64,000 nt of DNA from Hydrogenophilus sp. GTDB lineage: Bacteria > Pseudomonadota > Gammaproteobacteria > Burkholderiales > Thiobacillaceae. The notes beneath the pieces were generated by a model. The model ran no database searches, was not told where the DNA came from, and saw only the letters and a program-made list of their open reading frames with translations. A program made the position numbers and the translations under genes. Position 1 is the stretch's first letter. Every line of letters starts with the position of its first letter. Location: positions 144,208 through 208,207 of the forward strand of contig DYFK01000003.1 of the NCBI GenBank assembly GCA_020725265.1, in the 5' to 3' direction. Below are positions 25,705 to 36,587 of this stretch, piece by piece.

Positions 25705-27093
25705 ATGGAAACCCGCCTCTCCCGCCGCCAATGGCTCGCCGGCGCCGGCCTCGGCGCCGCCGCGCTGACCCTGCCGACGCACGCCGAAGCCGCGCCCGCC
25801 GGCCGCTGGCCATCCAGCTCCAGCGGCGCCGACCACCCCGCGCCGGCCACCGGCATGGAACCCGGCCTGCCCGGGCGCGACTATCGCCCGGTCGAAGTCC
25901 CCGGCGGCGTCAAACTACCGTGGAAGATCGTCGATGGCGTCAAGGTCTTCCATCTGATCGCCGAGGAGGTCGAGCATGAATTCGCGCCCGGACTCAAGGC
26001 CCTTTGCTGGGGTTACAACGGCCACGTGCATGGTCCGCTGATCGAGGCTGTGGAAGGGGACCGCGTGCGCGTCTACGTCAGCAACCGGCTACCGGCGCCA
26101 ACCACCGTGCACTGGCACGGCGTGTTCCTGGACAACGGCATGGACGGCGTCGGCGGCATCACCCAGGCGCTGATCCAGCCGGGCGAGACCTTCCGCTACG
26201 AATGGACCTTCCGCCAGCACGGCACCCTGCTCTACCACCCGCACCACGACGAGATGACCCAGATGGCGATGGGCATGATGGGCATGATCGTGGTGCATCC
26301 ACGCGGCGTCCCGGAGGCGGAACGGCCGGCCCGCGACTTCGCCATCCTGCTGTCGGAATGGAAGCTGGAGCCGGGCGCCCGCCGGCCCGATCCGATGGCG
26401 ATGAACGACTTCAACCTGCTGACCATGAACGGCAAATGCTATCCCGGCACCGGACCCCTGCTGGCGCGCCTCGGCGACAGGGTACGCATCCGTTTCGGCA
26501 ATCTGTCGGCGATGGATCACCATCCCATCCACCTGCACGGCTTCGTGTTCAACGTGGTCGCCACCGACGGTGGCGACATCCCGCGCGCTGGCCAGTGGCC
26601 GGAAACCACGGTGCTGGTGCCCACCGGCAGCACCCGCGACGTCGAATTCGTCGCCGACGCCGAGGGCGACTGGCCGATGCACTGCCACATGACCCACCAC
26701 CTGATGAATCAGATGGGCCACGGCCTGCCCAACGTCATGGGCGTTGACCTGTCCGACCTGGATGCCCGCATCCGCGCCCTGGTGCCCGGCTACATGAGCA
26801 TGGGCGCCACCGGCATGGGCGAAATGGCGGAAATGCCGATGACCGGCCCGGCCAACAGCCTGTCCACTCATTTCGAGCACGGCCTGTACGGACCGATCAC
26901 CATGGGCGGCATGTTCACGCTGCTCAAGGTCAGACGTGACTGGGACGGCCGGAACGACCCCGGCTGGTACCGGCATCCCCCGGACACCCTGGCGCGGCCG
27001 GCGACCGCCACGGAACTCGCGCGCGACGGCATCGCCGCGCCGGACGTCGCCCCGCCGGCACCAGCGGGCGGGCATCACCACGGCCACGGGTGA
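25705..27093 (+). CDS. Tat-exported multicopper oxidase (CopA/CueO-like)
   Basis: 462 residues from the ATG at 25705 (AAGGAGG upstream). Twin-arginine signal SRRQWLAGAGLGAAALTL. Copper ligands of all four motifs are seen: H136-W-H138-G, YHPHHDE, HPIHLHG and HCHMTHHLMNQMGHG, the last supplying the T1/T3 His-Cys-His and a Met axial ligand. It is expected to oxidise Cu(I) to Cu(II) in the periplasm. A Met-rich stretch (about 350-385, YMSMGATGMGEMAEMPM) and a His-rich C-terminus (GGHHHGHG) could recruit copper. Shorter than CopA (about 600). Confidence 0.9.
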   Translation: METRLSRRQWLAGAGLGAAALTLPTHAEAAPAGRWPSSSSGADHPAPATGMEPGLPGRDYRPVEVPGGVKLPWKIVDGVKVFHLIAEEVEHEFAPGLKALCWGYNGHVHGPLIEAVEGDRVRVYVSNRLPAPTTVHWHGVFLDNGMDGVGGITQALIQPGETFRYEWTFRQHGTLLYHPHHDEMTQMAMGMMGMIVVHPRGVPEAERPARDFAILLSEWKLEPGARRPDPMAMNDFNLLTMNGKCYPGTGPLLARLGDRVRIRFGNLSAMDHHPIHLHGFVFNVVATDGGDIPRAGQWPETTVLVPTGSTRDVEFVADAEGDWPMHCHMTHHLMNQMGHGLPNVMGVDLSDLDARIRALVPGYMSMGATGMGEMAEMPMTGPANSLSTHFEHGLYGPITMGGMFTLLKVRRDWDGRNDPGWYRHPPDTLARPATATELARDGIAAPDVAPPAPAGGHHHGHG

Positions 27094-27153
27094 CGCGAAC
27101 CGGCTTCGGCGCGCTTGTTGGCCGCCGAAGCTGTCTGTTAGCATCGGTCCATC

Positions 27154-27219
27154 ATGCAAACGATTCGTCGCCCCTTCTTTCGATTTACCCGGACGCGCCC
27201 GGCGGCCGGAGATCGATGA
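27154..27219 (+). CDS. Leader peptide of aroG with clustered Phe codons
   Basis: A 21-codon frame, ATG at 27154 to TGA at 27217, encoding a peptide that includes RRPFFRFTRTR; three Phe codons fall within codons 8-11. It is followed 41 nt later by a terminator immediately before DAHP synthase. No good Shine-Dalgarno is present. A TTGTTG-N18-TAGCAT promoter-like pair at 27115-27144 would put the start site only a few bases upstream, so the peptide may be read leaderless. Too small for ordinary gene finding. Confidence 0.6.
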   Translation: MQTIRRPFFRFTRTRPAAGDR

Positions 27220-27260
27220 CGCGCGCACCCGACGAGACGCAGCGTTCGACCCCTTCGAGA

Positions 27261-27286
27261 AACCGCCAGCCCCTGGCGGTTTTTTC
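27261..27286 (+). terminator. Rho-independent terminator acting as the aroG attenuator
   Basis: AACCGCCAG (27261-27269), 3-nt loop, CTGGCGGTT (27273-27281), then a T-run. A perfect 9-bp stem with a U-tract 32 bp upstream of the aroG start. GGCGG at 27201-27205, inside the leader peptide gene, can pair with CCGCC (27263-27267) to form a competing antiterminator when a ribosome stalls at the Phe codons. Confidence 0.85.
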
Positions 27287-27317
27287 GTTTCGGGGCCGGC
27301 CCACACAGGAGCAAGAC

Positions 27318-28394
27318 ATGGCACACATCCGCACCGACGACACCCGCATCGAGCAGAGCGACGAGCTGCTCGCGCCCATGCAGATCATGCGCGAGCTCAA
27401 GGCCAGCGAAGCCGCGCTGAGGACCACCTATCTGGCGCGCAACCACATCCACGACGTGCTGCGCGGCGCGGACGACCGCCTGGTCGTGGTGGTCGGCCCC
27501 TGCTCGATCCACGACCCCGCCGCCGCGCTCGAATACGCCGGCCGTCTGCGCGTGCTGGCCCGTGAACTGGAACAGGATCTGATCGTGGTGATGCGCGTGT
27601 ATTTCGAGAAGCCACGCACCACAGTCGGCTGGAAGGGCCTGATCAACGACCCACACATGGACGAAAGCTTCGACATCAACGAAGGCATGCGTCTGGCGCG
27701 CAAGCTGCTGCTCGACATCAACGAGATGGGCCTGCCCTGCGGCACCGAATTCCTCGACCTGATCTCGCCGCAATACATCGCCGATCTGGTCGCCTGGGGC
27801 GCGATCGGCGCGCGCACCACCGAATCGCAGTCGCACCGCCAGCTCGCCTCCGGCCTGTCCTGCCCGGTCGGTTTCAAGAACGGCACCGATGGCAGCATCA
27901 AGATCGCGGTCGACGCGATCAAGGCCGCCACCGCCCGCCACCATTTCGTCTCGATCACCAAGTCCGGCCACGTCGCCGTGTTCAAGACCGCCGGCAACGA
28001 GGATTGCCACCTGATCCTGCGCGGCGGCAAGGCGCCCAACTATGACGCCGCCAGCGTCTCCGCCGCCTGCCAGGAACTGGCCCACGCCGGCCTGCGCCAG
28101 CAGGTCATGATCGATTTCTCGCACGCCAATTCCAGCAAGCAGTACCAGCGGCAGGTCGACGTCGGCCATGACGTCGCCGGCCAGCTCGCCGCCGGCGACG
28201 ACCGCATCTTCGGGGTCATGGTCGAAAGCCATCTCAACCCCGGCCGCCAGGATCTGGTGCCGGGCAAACCGCTCGCGCACGGCCAGTCGATCACCGACGC
28301 CTGCATCGGTTGGGACGCCACCGACCCGCTGCTGCGCGAACTCGCCGAAGCCGTGCGCGCGCGCCGGCTGGCGCGGCCTGACGACGACGAATGA
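27318..28394 (+). CDS. aroG: 3-deoxy-7-phosphoheptulonate (DAHP) synthase, class I
   Basis: 358 residues from the ATG at 27318 (AGGAG upstream). First step of aromatic amino-acid synthesis, from PEP and erythrose 4-phosphate. Motifs: VVVVGPCSIHDP, RVYFEKPRTTVGWKG, GARTTESQSHRQLASGLS, GFKNGTDG, IDFSHANSSK and GVMVESHLNPG. The N-terminal extension (about 1-45) is the allosteric part of the AroFGH type. The Phe-rich leader suggests the Phe-sensitive isozyme. Earlier in-frame starts would run through the terminator and are rejected. Confidence 0.95.
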   Translation: MAHIRTDDTRIEQSDELLAPMQIMRELKASEAALRTTYLARNHIHDVLRGADDRLVVVVGPCSIHDPAAALEYAGRLRVLARELEQDLIVVMRVYFEKPRTTVGWKGLINDPHMDESFDINEGMRLARKLLLDINEMGLPCGTEFLDLISPQYIADLVAWGAIGARTTESQSHRQLASGLSCPVGFKNGTDGSIKIAVDAIKAATARHHFVSITKSGHVAVFKTAGNEDCHLILRGGKAPNYDAASVSAACQELAHAGLRQQVMIDFSHANSSKQYQRQVDVGHDVAGQLAAGDDRIFGVMVESHLNPGRQDLVPGKPLAHGQSITDACIGWDATDPLLRELAEAVRARRLARPDDDE

Positions 28395-28426
28395 ACCGAC
28401 GCCGTCCGCGATACCCGGTGGACTGG

Positions 28427-28432
28427 TAGAAT
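28427..28432 (+). promoter_or_regulatory. -10 element of the SRP RNA gene
   Basis: TAGAAT, 7 nt before the predicted 5' end of the SRP RNA at about 28440; the -35 is not obvious. Confidence 0.5.
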
Positions 28433-28439
28433 CGGCGGC

Positions 28440-28537
28440 GGCGGGCCCCCCCGCATGGCTAAGTCGTGAACCTGGTCAGGTCCGGAAGGAAGCAGCCACA
28501 GCGATCGATGCCAGTGCCGGGGATCAGGCTCGCCCCC
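28440..28537 (+). ncRNA. ffs: Signal recognition particle 4.5S RNA (bacterial small type)
   Basis: Contains the conserved helix-8 core CTGGTCAGGTCCGGAAGGAA followed by GCAGCCA, with the GGAA tetraloop and asymmetric loop. The ends pair: GGCGGGC (28440-28446) with GCTCGCC (28528-28534). About 98 nt, as expected. It partners with Ffh to target membrane proteins co-translationally. Ends are estimated from pairing. Confidence 0.95.
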
Positions 28538-28563
28538 CATCCCCTGACATGCTGGAGTCCGGA

Positions 28564-29109
28564 ATGACGAAGCCCGCGCTGATCGCCCTGTGCGCCGCCA
28601 CGTTCGCCGCCTCGAACGCCGTCGTACCAACGGCGCTGGCGCATGCGCCGGCCGCGATCGCGGCCGAATTCGGCTCGGGCAACAACGGCACCGATTCGCT
28701 CCGGCTGGCCATCCGCCGGCATTGGGACAGGCAATGGCCGGCCTGGCGCGACTGGCGGGTGACCGGTTATTGGGAAGCCAACCTCGGCCGCTGGCGCGGT
28801 GATGGTCCCGGTGCCGTCGATCTCTGGGATTTCGGTGTCACTCCGGTTTTCCGCCTGAGCCGCGACGGCGGCCGGTTGTTCCTGGAAGGCGGCATTGGCG
28901 CGCACTACCTGTCGCGCCCCCGGATCAATGATCGCCGCGAGTTCGGCAGCCGCTTCAGCTTCGGTGACCACATCGGCGTGGGCTGGCGTTTCGGCGACCA
29001 CGGCCGTCACGAAATCGGCTACCGTATCCAGCATCTTTCCAACGGCGGCATCGCCGAGCCGAACGAAGGCATCAATTTCCACCAGTTCTGGTTCAGCCAC
29101 CTGTTCTGA
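28564..29109 (+). CDS. PagL-like outer-membrane lipid A 3-O-deacylase / acyloxyacyl hydrolase
   Basis: 181 residues from the ATG at 28564 (GGAG upstream). A signal peptide is followed by a small beta barrel ending in Phe (FWFSHLF). The PagL active-site segment is seen as IQHLSNGGIAEPNEG, with catalytic His and Ser in H-L-S-N. The expected Glu in the following GIE segment appears as GINFHQ, so the acid of the triad is either E in PNEG or missing. Probably removes a 3-O-acyl chain from lipid A. It follows the SRP RNA and precedes dnaX by 22 bp. Confidence 0.75.
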   Translation: MTKPALIALCAATFAASNAVVPTALAHAPAAIAAEFGSGNNGTDSLRLAIRRHWDRQWPAWRDWRVTGYWEANLGRWRGDGPGAVDLWDFGVTPVFRLSRDGGRLFLEGGIGAHYLSRPRINDRREFGSRFSFGDHIGVGWRFGDHGRHEIGYRIQHLSNGGIAEPNEGINFHQFWFSHLF

Positions 29110-29131
29110 GACGCACCGGCGAGTCCACTCC

Positions 29132-30757
29132 ATGAGTCACCAAGTCCTCGCCCGCAAGTGGCGTCCCCGCCGCTTCGACCAGCTGGTCGGTCAGGAGCAC
29201 GTGGTGCGCGCGTTGTCCAACGCGCTCGACAGCGGCCGCCTGCACCATGCCTACCTGTTCACCGGCACGCGCGGCGTCGGCAAGACCACGCTGGCGCGCA
29301 TCCTGGCCAAGTGCCTGAATTGCGAGGGTGGCGTCACCGCCACCCCCTGTGGCGAATGCGCGGCCTGCCGGGAGATCGACGGCGGCCGCTTCGTCGACCT
29401 GATCGAACTCGACGCCGCCTCCAACACCGGCGTCGACAACATGCGCGAAATCCTGGAGAACGCGCAGTACGCGCCGACCGCCGGCCGCTACAAGGTCTAC
29501 ATCATCGACGAAGTGCACATGCTCTCGAAGAACGCCTTCAACGCGATGCTGAAGACCCTGGAGGAGCCGCCCGGCCACGTCATCTTCATCCTGGCCACCA
29601 CCGACCCGCAGAAAGTGCCGGTCACCGTGCTTTCGCGCTGCCTCCAGTTCAACCTCAAGCAGATGCCGCCCGGCCATGTCGCCAGCCATCTGGAAAACGT
29701 CCTCACCGCCGAGCAGGTGCCGTTCGAGGCGGGCGCCCTCGGTCTGCTGGCGCGCGCCGCCGCCGGCAGCATGCGCGACGCGCTGTCGCTGACCGATCAG
29801 GCCATCGCCCACGGTGGCGGCCAGGTGCGCGAGGCGGATACCCGCGCCATGCTCGGCGTCATCGACCAGGATTACCTGCTGCCGCTGCTCGACGCGCTCG
29901 CGGACGGCGACGGTCCCGGCCTGATGCGTGAGGCGGACGCGCTTGCCGAACGCGGTTTCTCATTCGATGCCGCCCTCCAGGATCTGGCCGGCTTGTTGCA
30001 CCGGATCGCCCTCGCCCAGGGCGTGCCGGAAGCGGTCGCGGAAGACGAGCCGGCGCGTGATCGCCTGTTCGATCTGGCTGGCCGCCTCGACCCGGAAACC
30101 GTGCAACTGCACTACCAGATCGCCACGCTCGGACGCCGCGATCTGGAATGGGCACCCGACGAATACGCCGGCTTCACCATGACCCTGTTGCGCATGCTCG
30201 CCTTCCGTCCGGACGACACCGGGCCGGCGAACCGCGCCGATACGCCATCCGCGAGCACCGCGCCGGCCCGGCGACCTGGCCCTGCCGCACAACCGGCCGC
30301 ACCAATTCCGACCCGCGCGCAAGCCGCCAACGAGCCGATCACGGCCGAACCGGCACGGCCGGAAGCGCGCCCCGTCGCCGCCGACCTCGACTGGCGGACG
30401 CTGGCCGAAAGCCTGCCGGGTCTGGTGCGCCAGCTCGCCCTGCACTGCGAACTGGCCGGCCACGATGGCCGTGTGCTGCGTCTGCGCCTGCCCGAAGGCC
30501 AGAAAGCCCTGCTCGCCAGTCTGGGAGAAAAACTGCGCACAGCCCTGAACGAACGTCTGGGCGGCGGCATCCGCGTCGACATCGAGCTGACCGCCGACAC
30601 CGATGCCTCGCCGGCCGCCGCGCGCGCGCGCGAACGGGCGGCGCGCCAACAGGAAGCGGAACGCGAAATCCACGACGACCCCTTCGTCCGCGCGCTGGTG
30701 CGCGAGTGCGACGCGACGGTCACCCACATCCGGCCGCGCGAGGCGGCCGGCGGTTAA
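29132..30757 (+). CDS. dnaX: DNA polymerase III subunit gamma/tau
   Basis: 541 residues from the ATG at 29132 ([21 protein letters not shown], family N-terminus). AAA+ clamp-loader core with Walker [13 protein letters not shown], a four-Cys zinc module (C-x8-C-x2-C-x2-C form within CLNCEGG...CGECAAC), [20 protein letters not shown] and the SRC motif (VLSRCLQF). A Pro/Ala-rich linker (about 365-430) leads to a tau-type C-terminal domain. I see no convincing in-frame slippery heptamer, so production of gamma by frameshifting is not supported. First gene of dnaX-ybaB-recR. Confidence 0.95.
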   Translation: MSHQVLARKWRPRRFDQLVGQEHVVRALSNALDSGRLHHAYLFTGTRGVGKTTLARILAKCLNCEGGVTATPCGECAACREIDGGRFVDLIELDAASNTGVDNMREILENAQYAPTAGRYKVYIIDEVHMLSKNAFNAMLKTLEEPPGHVIFILATTDPQKVPVTVLSRCLQFNLKQMPPGHVASHLENVLTAEQVPFEAGALGLLARAAAGSMRDALSLTDQAIAHGGGQVREADTRAMLGVIDQDYLLPLLDALADGDGPGLMREADALAERGFSFDAALQDLAGLLHRIALAQGVPEAVAEDEPARDRLFDLAGRLDPETVQLHYQIATLGRRDLEWAPDEYAGFTMTLLRMLAFRPDDTGPANRADTPSASTAPARRPGPAAQPAAPIPTRAQAANEPITAEPARPEARPVAADLDWRTLAESLPGLVRQLALHCELAGHDGRVLRLRLPEGQKALLASLGEKLRTALNERLGGGIRVDIELTADTDASPAAARARERAARQQEAEREIHDDPFVRALVRECDATVTHIRPREAAGG

Positions 30758-30776
30758 CCCCCTGGAAAGGCGAGAC

Positions 30777-31103
30777 ATGATCAAAGGTGGAATCGGCAAC
30801 CTGATGAAACAGGCCCAGCAGATGCAGGAAAACATGCAGAAGATGCAGGCCCGCATCGCGGAAATGGAAGTGGAAGGCAGCGCCGGCGCCGGTCTGGTCA
30901 AGGTGGTCATGACCGGCAAGCACGATGTCAAGCGGGTCAGCATCGACCCATCGCTGCTCGCCGACGACAAGGACATGCTCGAGGATCTGGTCGCCGCCGC
31001 CGTCAACGACGCGGTGCGCAAGGTCGAGTCCGTGACCCAGGAGCAGATGGCCTCGGCCACCGCCGGCCTGCCGCTGCCGCCCGGTTTCAAACTGCCGTTC
31101 TAG
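30777..31103 (+). CDS. ybaB: YbaB/EbfC nucleoid-associated protein
   Basis: 108 residues from the ATG at 30777. Typical sequence: [23 protein letters not shown] followed by the beta tweezer segment ([19 protein letters not shown]) and a Pro-rich end [11 protein letters not shown]. Dimeric DNA-binding protein. It lies between dnaX and recR, as in many proteobacteria, and its stop codon is the first base triplet of an inverted-repeat region. Confidence 0.95.
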   Translation: MIKGGIGNLMKQAQQMQENMQKMQARIAEMEVEGSAGAGLVKVVMTGKHDVKRVSIDPSLLADDKDMLEDLVAAAVNDAVRKVESVTQEQMASATAGLPLPPGFKLPF

Positions 31104-31191
31104 CTGGTAGCCAGTAGCTGGTAGCTTGTAGCTTTTACAAGGATGCGCGCTCGGCGCGCGACTACCAGCTACCAGCTCCAGCTACCAGCCA
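31101..31191 (+). repeat. Large imperfect inverted repeat built of GTAGCTG-type units between ybaB and recR
   Basis: The left arm (31101-31134) has three tandem variants of TAGCTGGTAGC; the right arm (31161-31189) has CTACCAGCTACCAGCT and a further copy in complement. The loop contains its own hairpin (GCGCGC/GCGCGC around 31146-31160). It spans the whole intergenic gap, so it would form a long stem in the mRNA right before the recR start at 31195. Confidence 0.75.
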
Positions 31192-31194
31192 TCC

Positions 31195-31791
31195 ATGACT
31201 CTCCCCGGCTCTCTCGGCGCCCTGATCGACGCGTTGCGCGTGCTGCCCGGTGTCGGCCCGAAATCCGCCGCGCGCATGGCCTACCACCTGCTGCAACGCG
31301 ACCGAAACGGCGCCGCCAGACTGGCGCGCGGCCTCACCGACGCGCTCGACAAGCTGCGCCAGTGCGAACGCTGCAACAACTTCAGCGAATCGCCGGTGTG
31401 CGAGATCTGCGCCAGCCCCCGGCGCGATCCTCGCCTGCTGTGCGTGGTGGAAATGCCGGCCGATCTCAACCGGCTGGAGGAGACCCACGCCTACAAGGGT
31501 CTGTATTTCGTACTGATGGGCCGGCTGTCGCCGCTCGACCAGGTCGGCCCGCGTGAAATCGGGCTGGAACGCCTGATTGAGCGCGCCCGCGACGGCGTCA
31601 CCGAGGAAGTCATCCTGGCCACCAATTTCACCAGTGAAGGCGAGGCCACCGCCCATTACGCCGGCGAATTGCTGAAGGCGCGCGGCCTGCGCGTCAGCCG
31701 CATCGCGCGCGGCCTGCCGGCCGGAGGCGAGCTGGAACACGTCGACGGCATGACCATCGCCCAGGCCCTGCTCGACCGGCGCCCGGCCTGA
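31195..31791 (+). CDS. recR: Recombination mediator protein RecR
   Basis: 198 residues. N-terminal HhH ([17 protein letters not shown]), a four-Cys zinc finger (CERC...CEIC), Toprim domain ([24 protein letters not shown]) and C-terminal Walker-B-like end. Works with RecO/RecF in daughter-strand gap repair. No RBS is evident, because the upstream gap is filled with the inverted repeat; this may tie its translation to the hairpin. Confidence 0.95.
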   Translation: MTLPGSLGALIDALRVLPGVGPKSAARMAYHLLQRDRNGAARLARGLTDALDKLRQCERCNNFSESPVCEICASPRRDPRLLCVVEMPADLNRLEETHAYKGLYFVLMGRLSPLDQVGPREIGLERLIERARDGVTEEVILATNFTSEGEATAHYAGELLKARGLRVSRIARGLPAGGELEHVDGMTIAQALLDRRPA

Positions 31792-31810
31792 ACAGGATGA
31801 GGAACGCCGC

Positions 31811-34784
<2,974 letters not shown>

Positions 34785-34859
34785 AACCACCGCGTCCGGC
34801 TTGAAAATCGCCGGACCGGCCCCCACCAAGCGCCATCATCGCCAACACGGAACCACGCC

Positions 34860-35717
34860 ATGGGACAGTTCGCTTACGACGTCGACGCCAGCAATTTCCA
34901 GGAAATCGTCATCGACGGCTCGGCCCGCGCGCCGGTCGTCATCGATTTCTGGGCGCCCTGGTGCGGCCCCTGCCGCTCGCTGAAACCGATCCTGGAAAAG
35001 CTCGCCGACGAGTATGCCGGCAAGTTCATCCTGGCCAAGATCAACTCCGACGAGAACCAGGAACTCGCCGCCCAATTCGCGGTACGCGGCATCCCCAGCG
35101 TCAAGGCGGTGATCGGCGGCGAGGTGGTCGACGAGTTCTCCGGCGCCCTGCCAGAATCCGCGGTACGCGAATTCCTTGACCGGATCATCCCGTCGCCGGC
35201 CGAGGAACCGCGCCGCCAGGCCGCCGACCAGCGCGCCGCCGGCGACACCGCCGGCGCGCTGCAAACCCTGGCGGAAGCCTCGAAACTCGACCCGGGCAAC
35301 GAGAAGGTGCGCATCGATGCCGCCGAAATCCTGTTCGAACTGGAACAGTTCGACGAAGTCCAGCGCCTGCTCGACAGTCTGTCGCCGGACGGTCAGGCCG
35401 ACGAGCGCGCGCGCCGGGTCCAGGCCGCGTTGAGCTTCGCCCGCTCGGGACAGGACGGCGGCGACGAAACCGCGCTCCGTGACCGGATCGCCACCGCGCC
35501 CGACGATATGGACAGTCGCCAGCAACTGGCGAACCTGCTGATCGCCGGCCGCCGCTACCAGGAAGGGCTCGACGAACTGCTGGAAATGATCCGGCGCGAC
35601 CGGACCTGGAACGACGACGCCGCGCGCAAATCCGTGCTCGCCGTGTTCGCCATGCTCGGCGGCCAAGGCGAACTGGTCGCGCAATACCGGCGCAAGCTCG
35701 CCAGCACGCTCAACTGA
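34860..35717 (+). CDS. cnoX: Thioredoxin-TPR co-chaperone (CnoX/YbbN)
   Basis: 285 residues. Thioredoxin domain (1-110) with an intact active site W-C35-GP-C38; the rest is a TPR-like helical region (about 115-285, ARAAGDTAGALQTLAEASKLDPGN-like). CnoX holds oxidatively unfolding proteins and hands them to DnaK/GroEL. E. coli CnoX lacks the CxxC, while many other YbbN proteins, like this one, keep a redox-active site. Confidence 0.9.
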   Translation: MGQFAYDVDASNFQEIVIDGSARAPVVIDFWAPWCGPCRSLKPILEKLADEYAGKFILAKINSDENQELAAQFAVRGIPSVKAVIGGEVVDEFSGALPESAVREFLDRIIPSPAEEPRRQAADQRAAGDTAGALQTLAEASKLDPGNEKVRIDAAEILFELEQFDEVQRLLDSLSPDGQADERARRVQAALSFARSGQDGGDETALRDRIATAPDDMDSRQQLANLLIAGRRYQEGLDELLEMIRRDRTWNDDAARKSVLAVFAMLGGQGELVAQYRRKLASTLN

Positions 35718-35809
35718 ACGCCGCCACCGGCAACCGTCATCGAACCCGGGTGGCGACCGTCCCGTGCCCGGCCTATGCTTGATCGGGTCATCGCCATCGG
35801 GGAATCGTC

Positions 35810-36583
35810 ATGATCAAGCCCAGCCTGCGTCGGGCCAAGCTGAAGGAACTCGCGGGGTTCGAAGTCACCGGCCGGTTCGAGGACAACCTCTACCGGCTCA
35901 CCTGCATCACCGGCGAACTGCTGGGCGCGCGTCGGGTTTCGCTGATGCTGCTCGACTCCGGTGCCGAACGTGAAGCCCGCCTGAAGCTGGCGGCGCTCTA
36001 TGGCGAATTGCCGGAAACCGCCTGGAAGGAGGAAACCCCGCCCGGGCAGGGCATCGCCGGTCACGTCCTGGCCAGCGGCGACAGCCTGCACGTTGCCGAC
36101 ATCGACGTGTCCCGCTGGCGGACGTTGGCGCGTCGGCGCGGCGACCGGCCCGGCGGTTTCCTGTCTTGCCCGATCGGCCAACCCGAGCAACCGGTCGGCG
36201 TGCTCAACGTCAGCGAGCCGATCGAACGCGCCGCTTTCAGCCGCGGCGATCTCGACACCGCAGAACTGGCCGCGCTGCTGATCGACCGCGCCATCCAGGT
36301 CGCGCGCCTGCGCCGGATGCTGGATTCCCGGTTCGCGCAGATGGCGTTCACGCTGGAAGGCGCCGCCGATGCCTGCTCGGTGCTATCGTTGTCGGCGCAC
36401 GAGCCGGACCGGGTCGCGCGCATGCTGGCGAAGGCGTTCTACCGGGAATTGCGCCATTGCGGGTTCACGTCCAACCAGATCATCCGCGCCGCCGGCGAGA
36501 TCATTTCCGAGCTCACCGGCAGCCTCAACCGCCACCGCGACCGGCTGCGCGAACACAAGGCGGGCGGTCGCCCGCCGGAATGA
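35810..36583 (+). CDS. GAF domain protein
   Basis: 257 residues. A GAF domain (about 20-170) with the usual path GRRVSLMLLDS-like (ARRVSLMLLDSGAE), GQGIAGHVLASGDSLHVADI and PIGQPEQPVGVLNVSEP. A helical C-terminal region (about 175-250) carries no output domain, so it may act through protein partners. Ligand unknown. Ends 4 bp from the convergent surface-protein gene. Confidence 0.8.
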   Translation: MIKPSLRRAKLKELAGFEVTGRFEDNLYRLTCITGELLGARRVSLMLLDSGAEREARLKLAALYGELPETAWKEETPPGQGIAGHVLASGDSLHVADIDVSRWRTLARRRGDRPGGFLSCPIGQPEQPVGVLNVSEPIERAAFSRGDLDTAELAALLIDRAIQVARLRRMLDSRFAQMAFTLEGAADACSVLSLSAHEPDRVARMLAKAFYRELRHCGFTSNQIIRAAGEIISELTGSLNRHRDRLREHKAGGRPPE

Positions 36584-36587
36584 GCGC

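Noticed and set aside
30515..30540. Possible dnaX frameshift site (GGGAGAAAAACTG)
   Set aside because: Codon phase does not give an X-XXY-YYZ heptamer and no strong downstream stem was seen.
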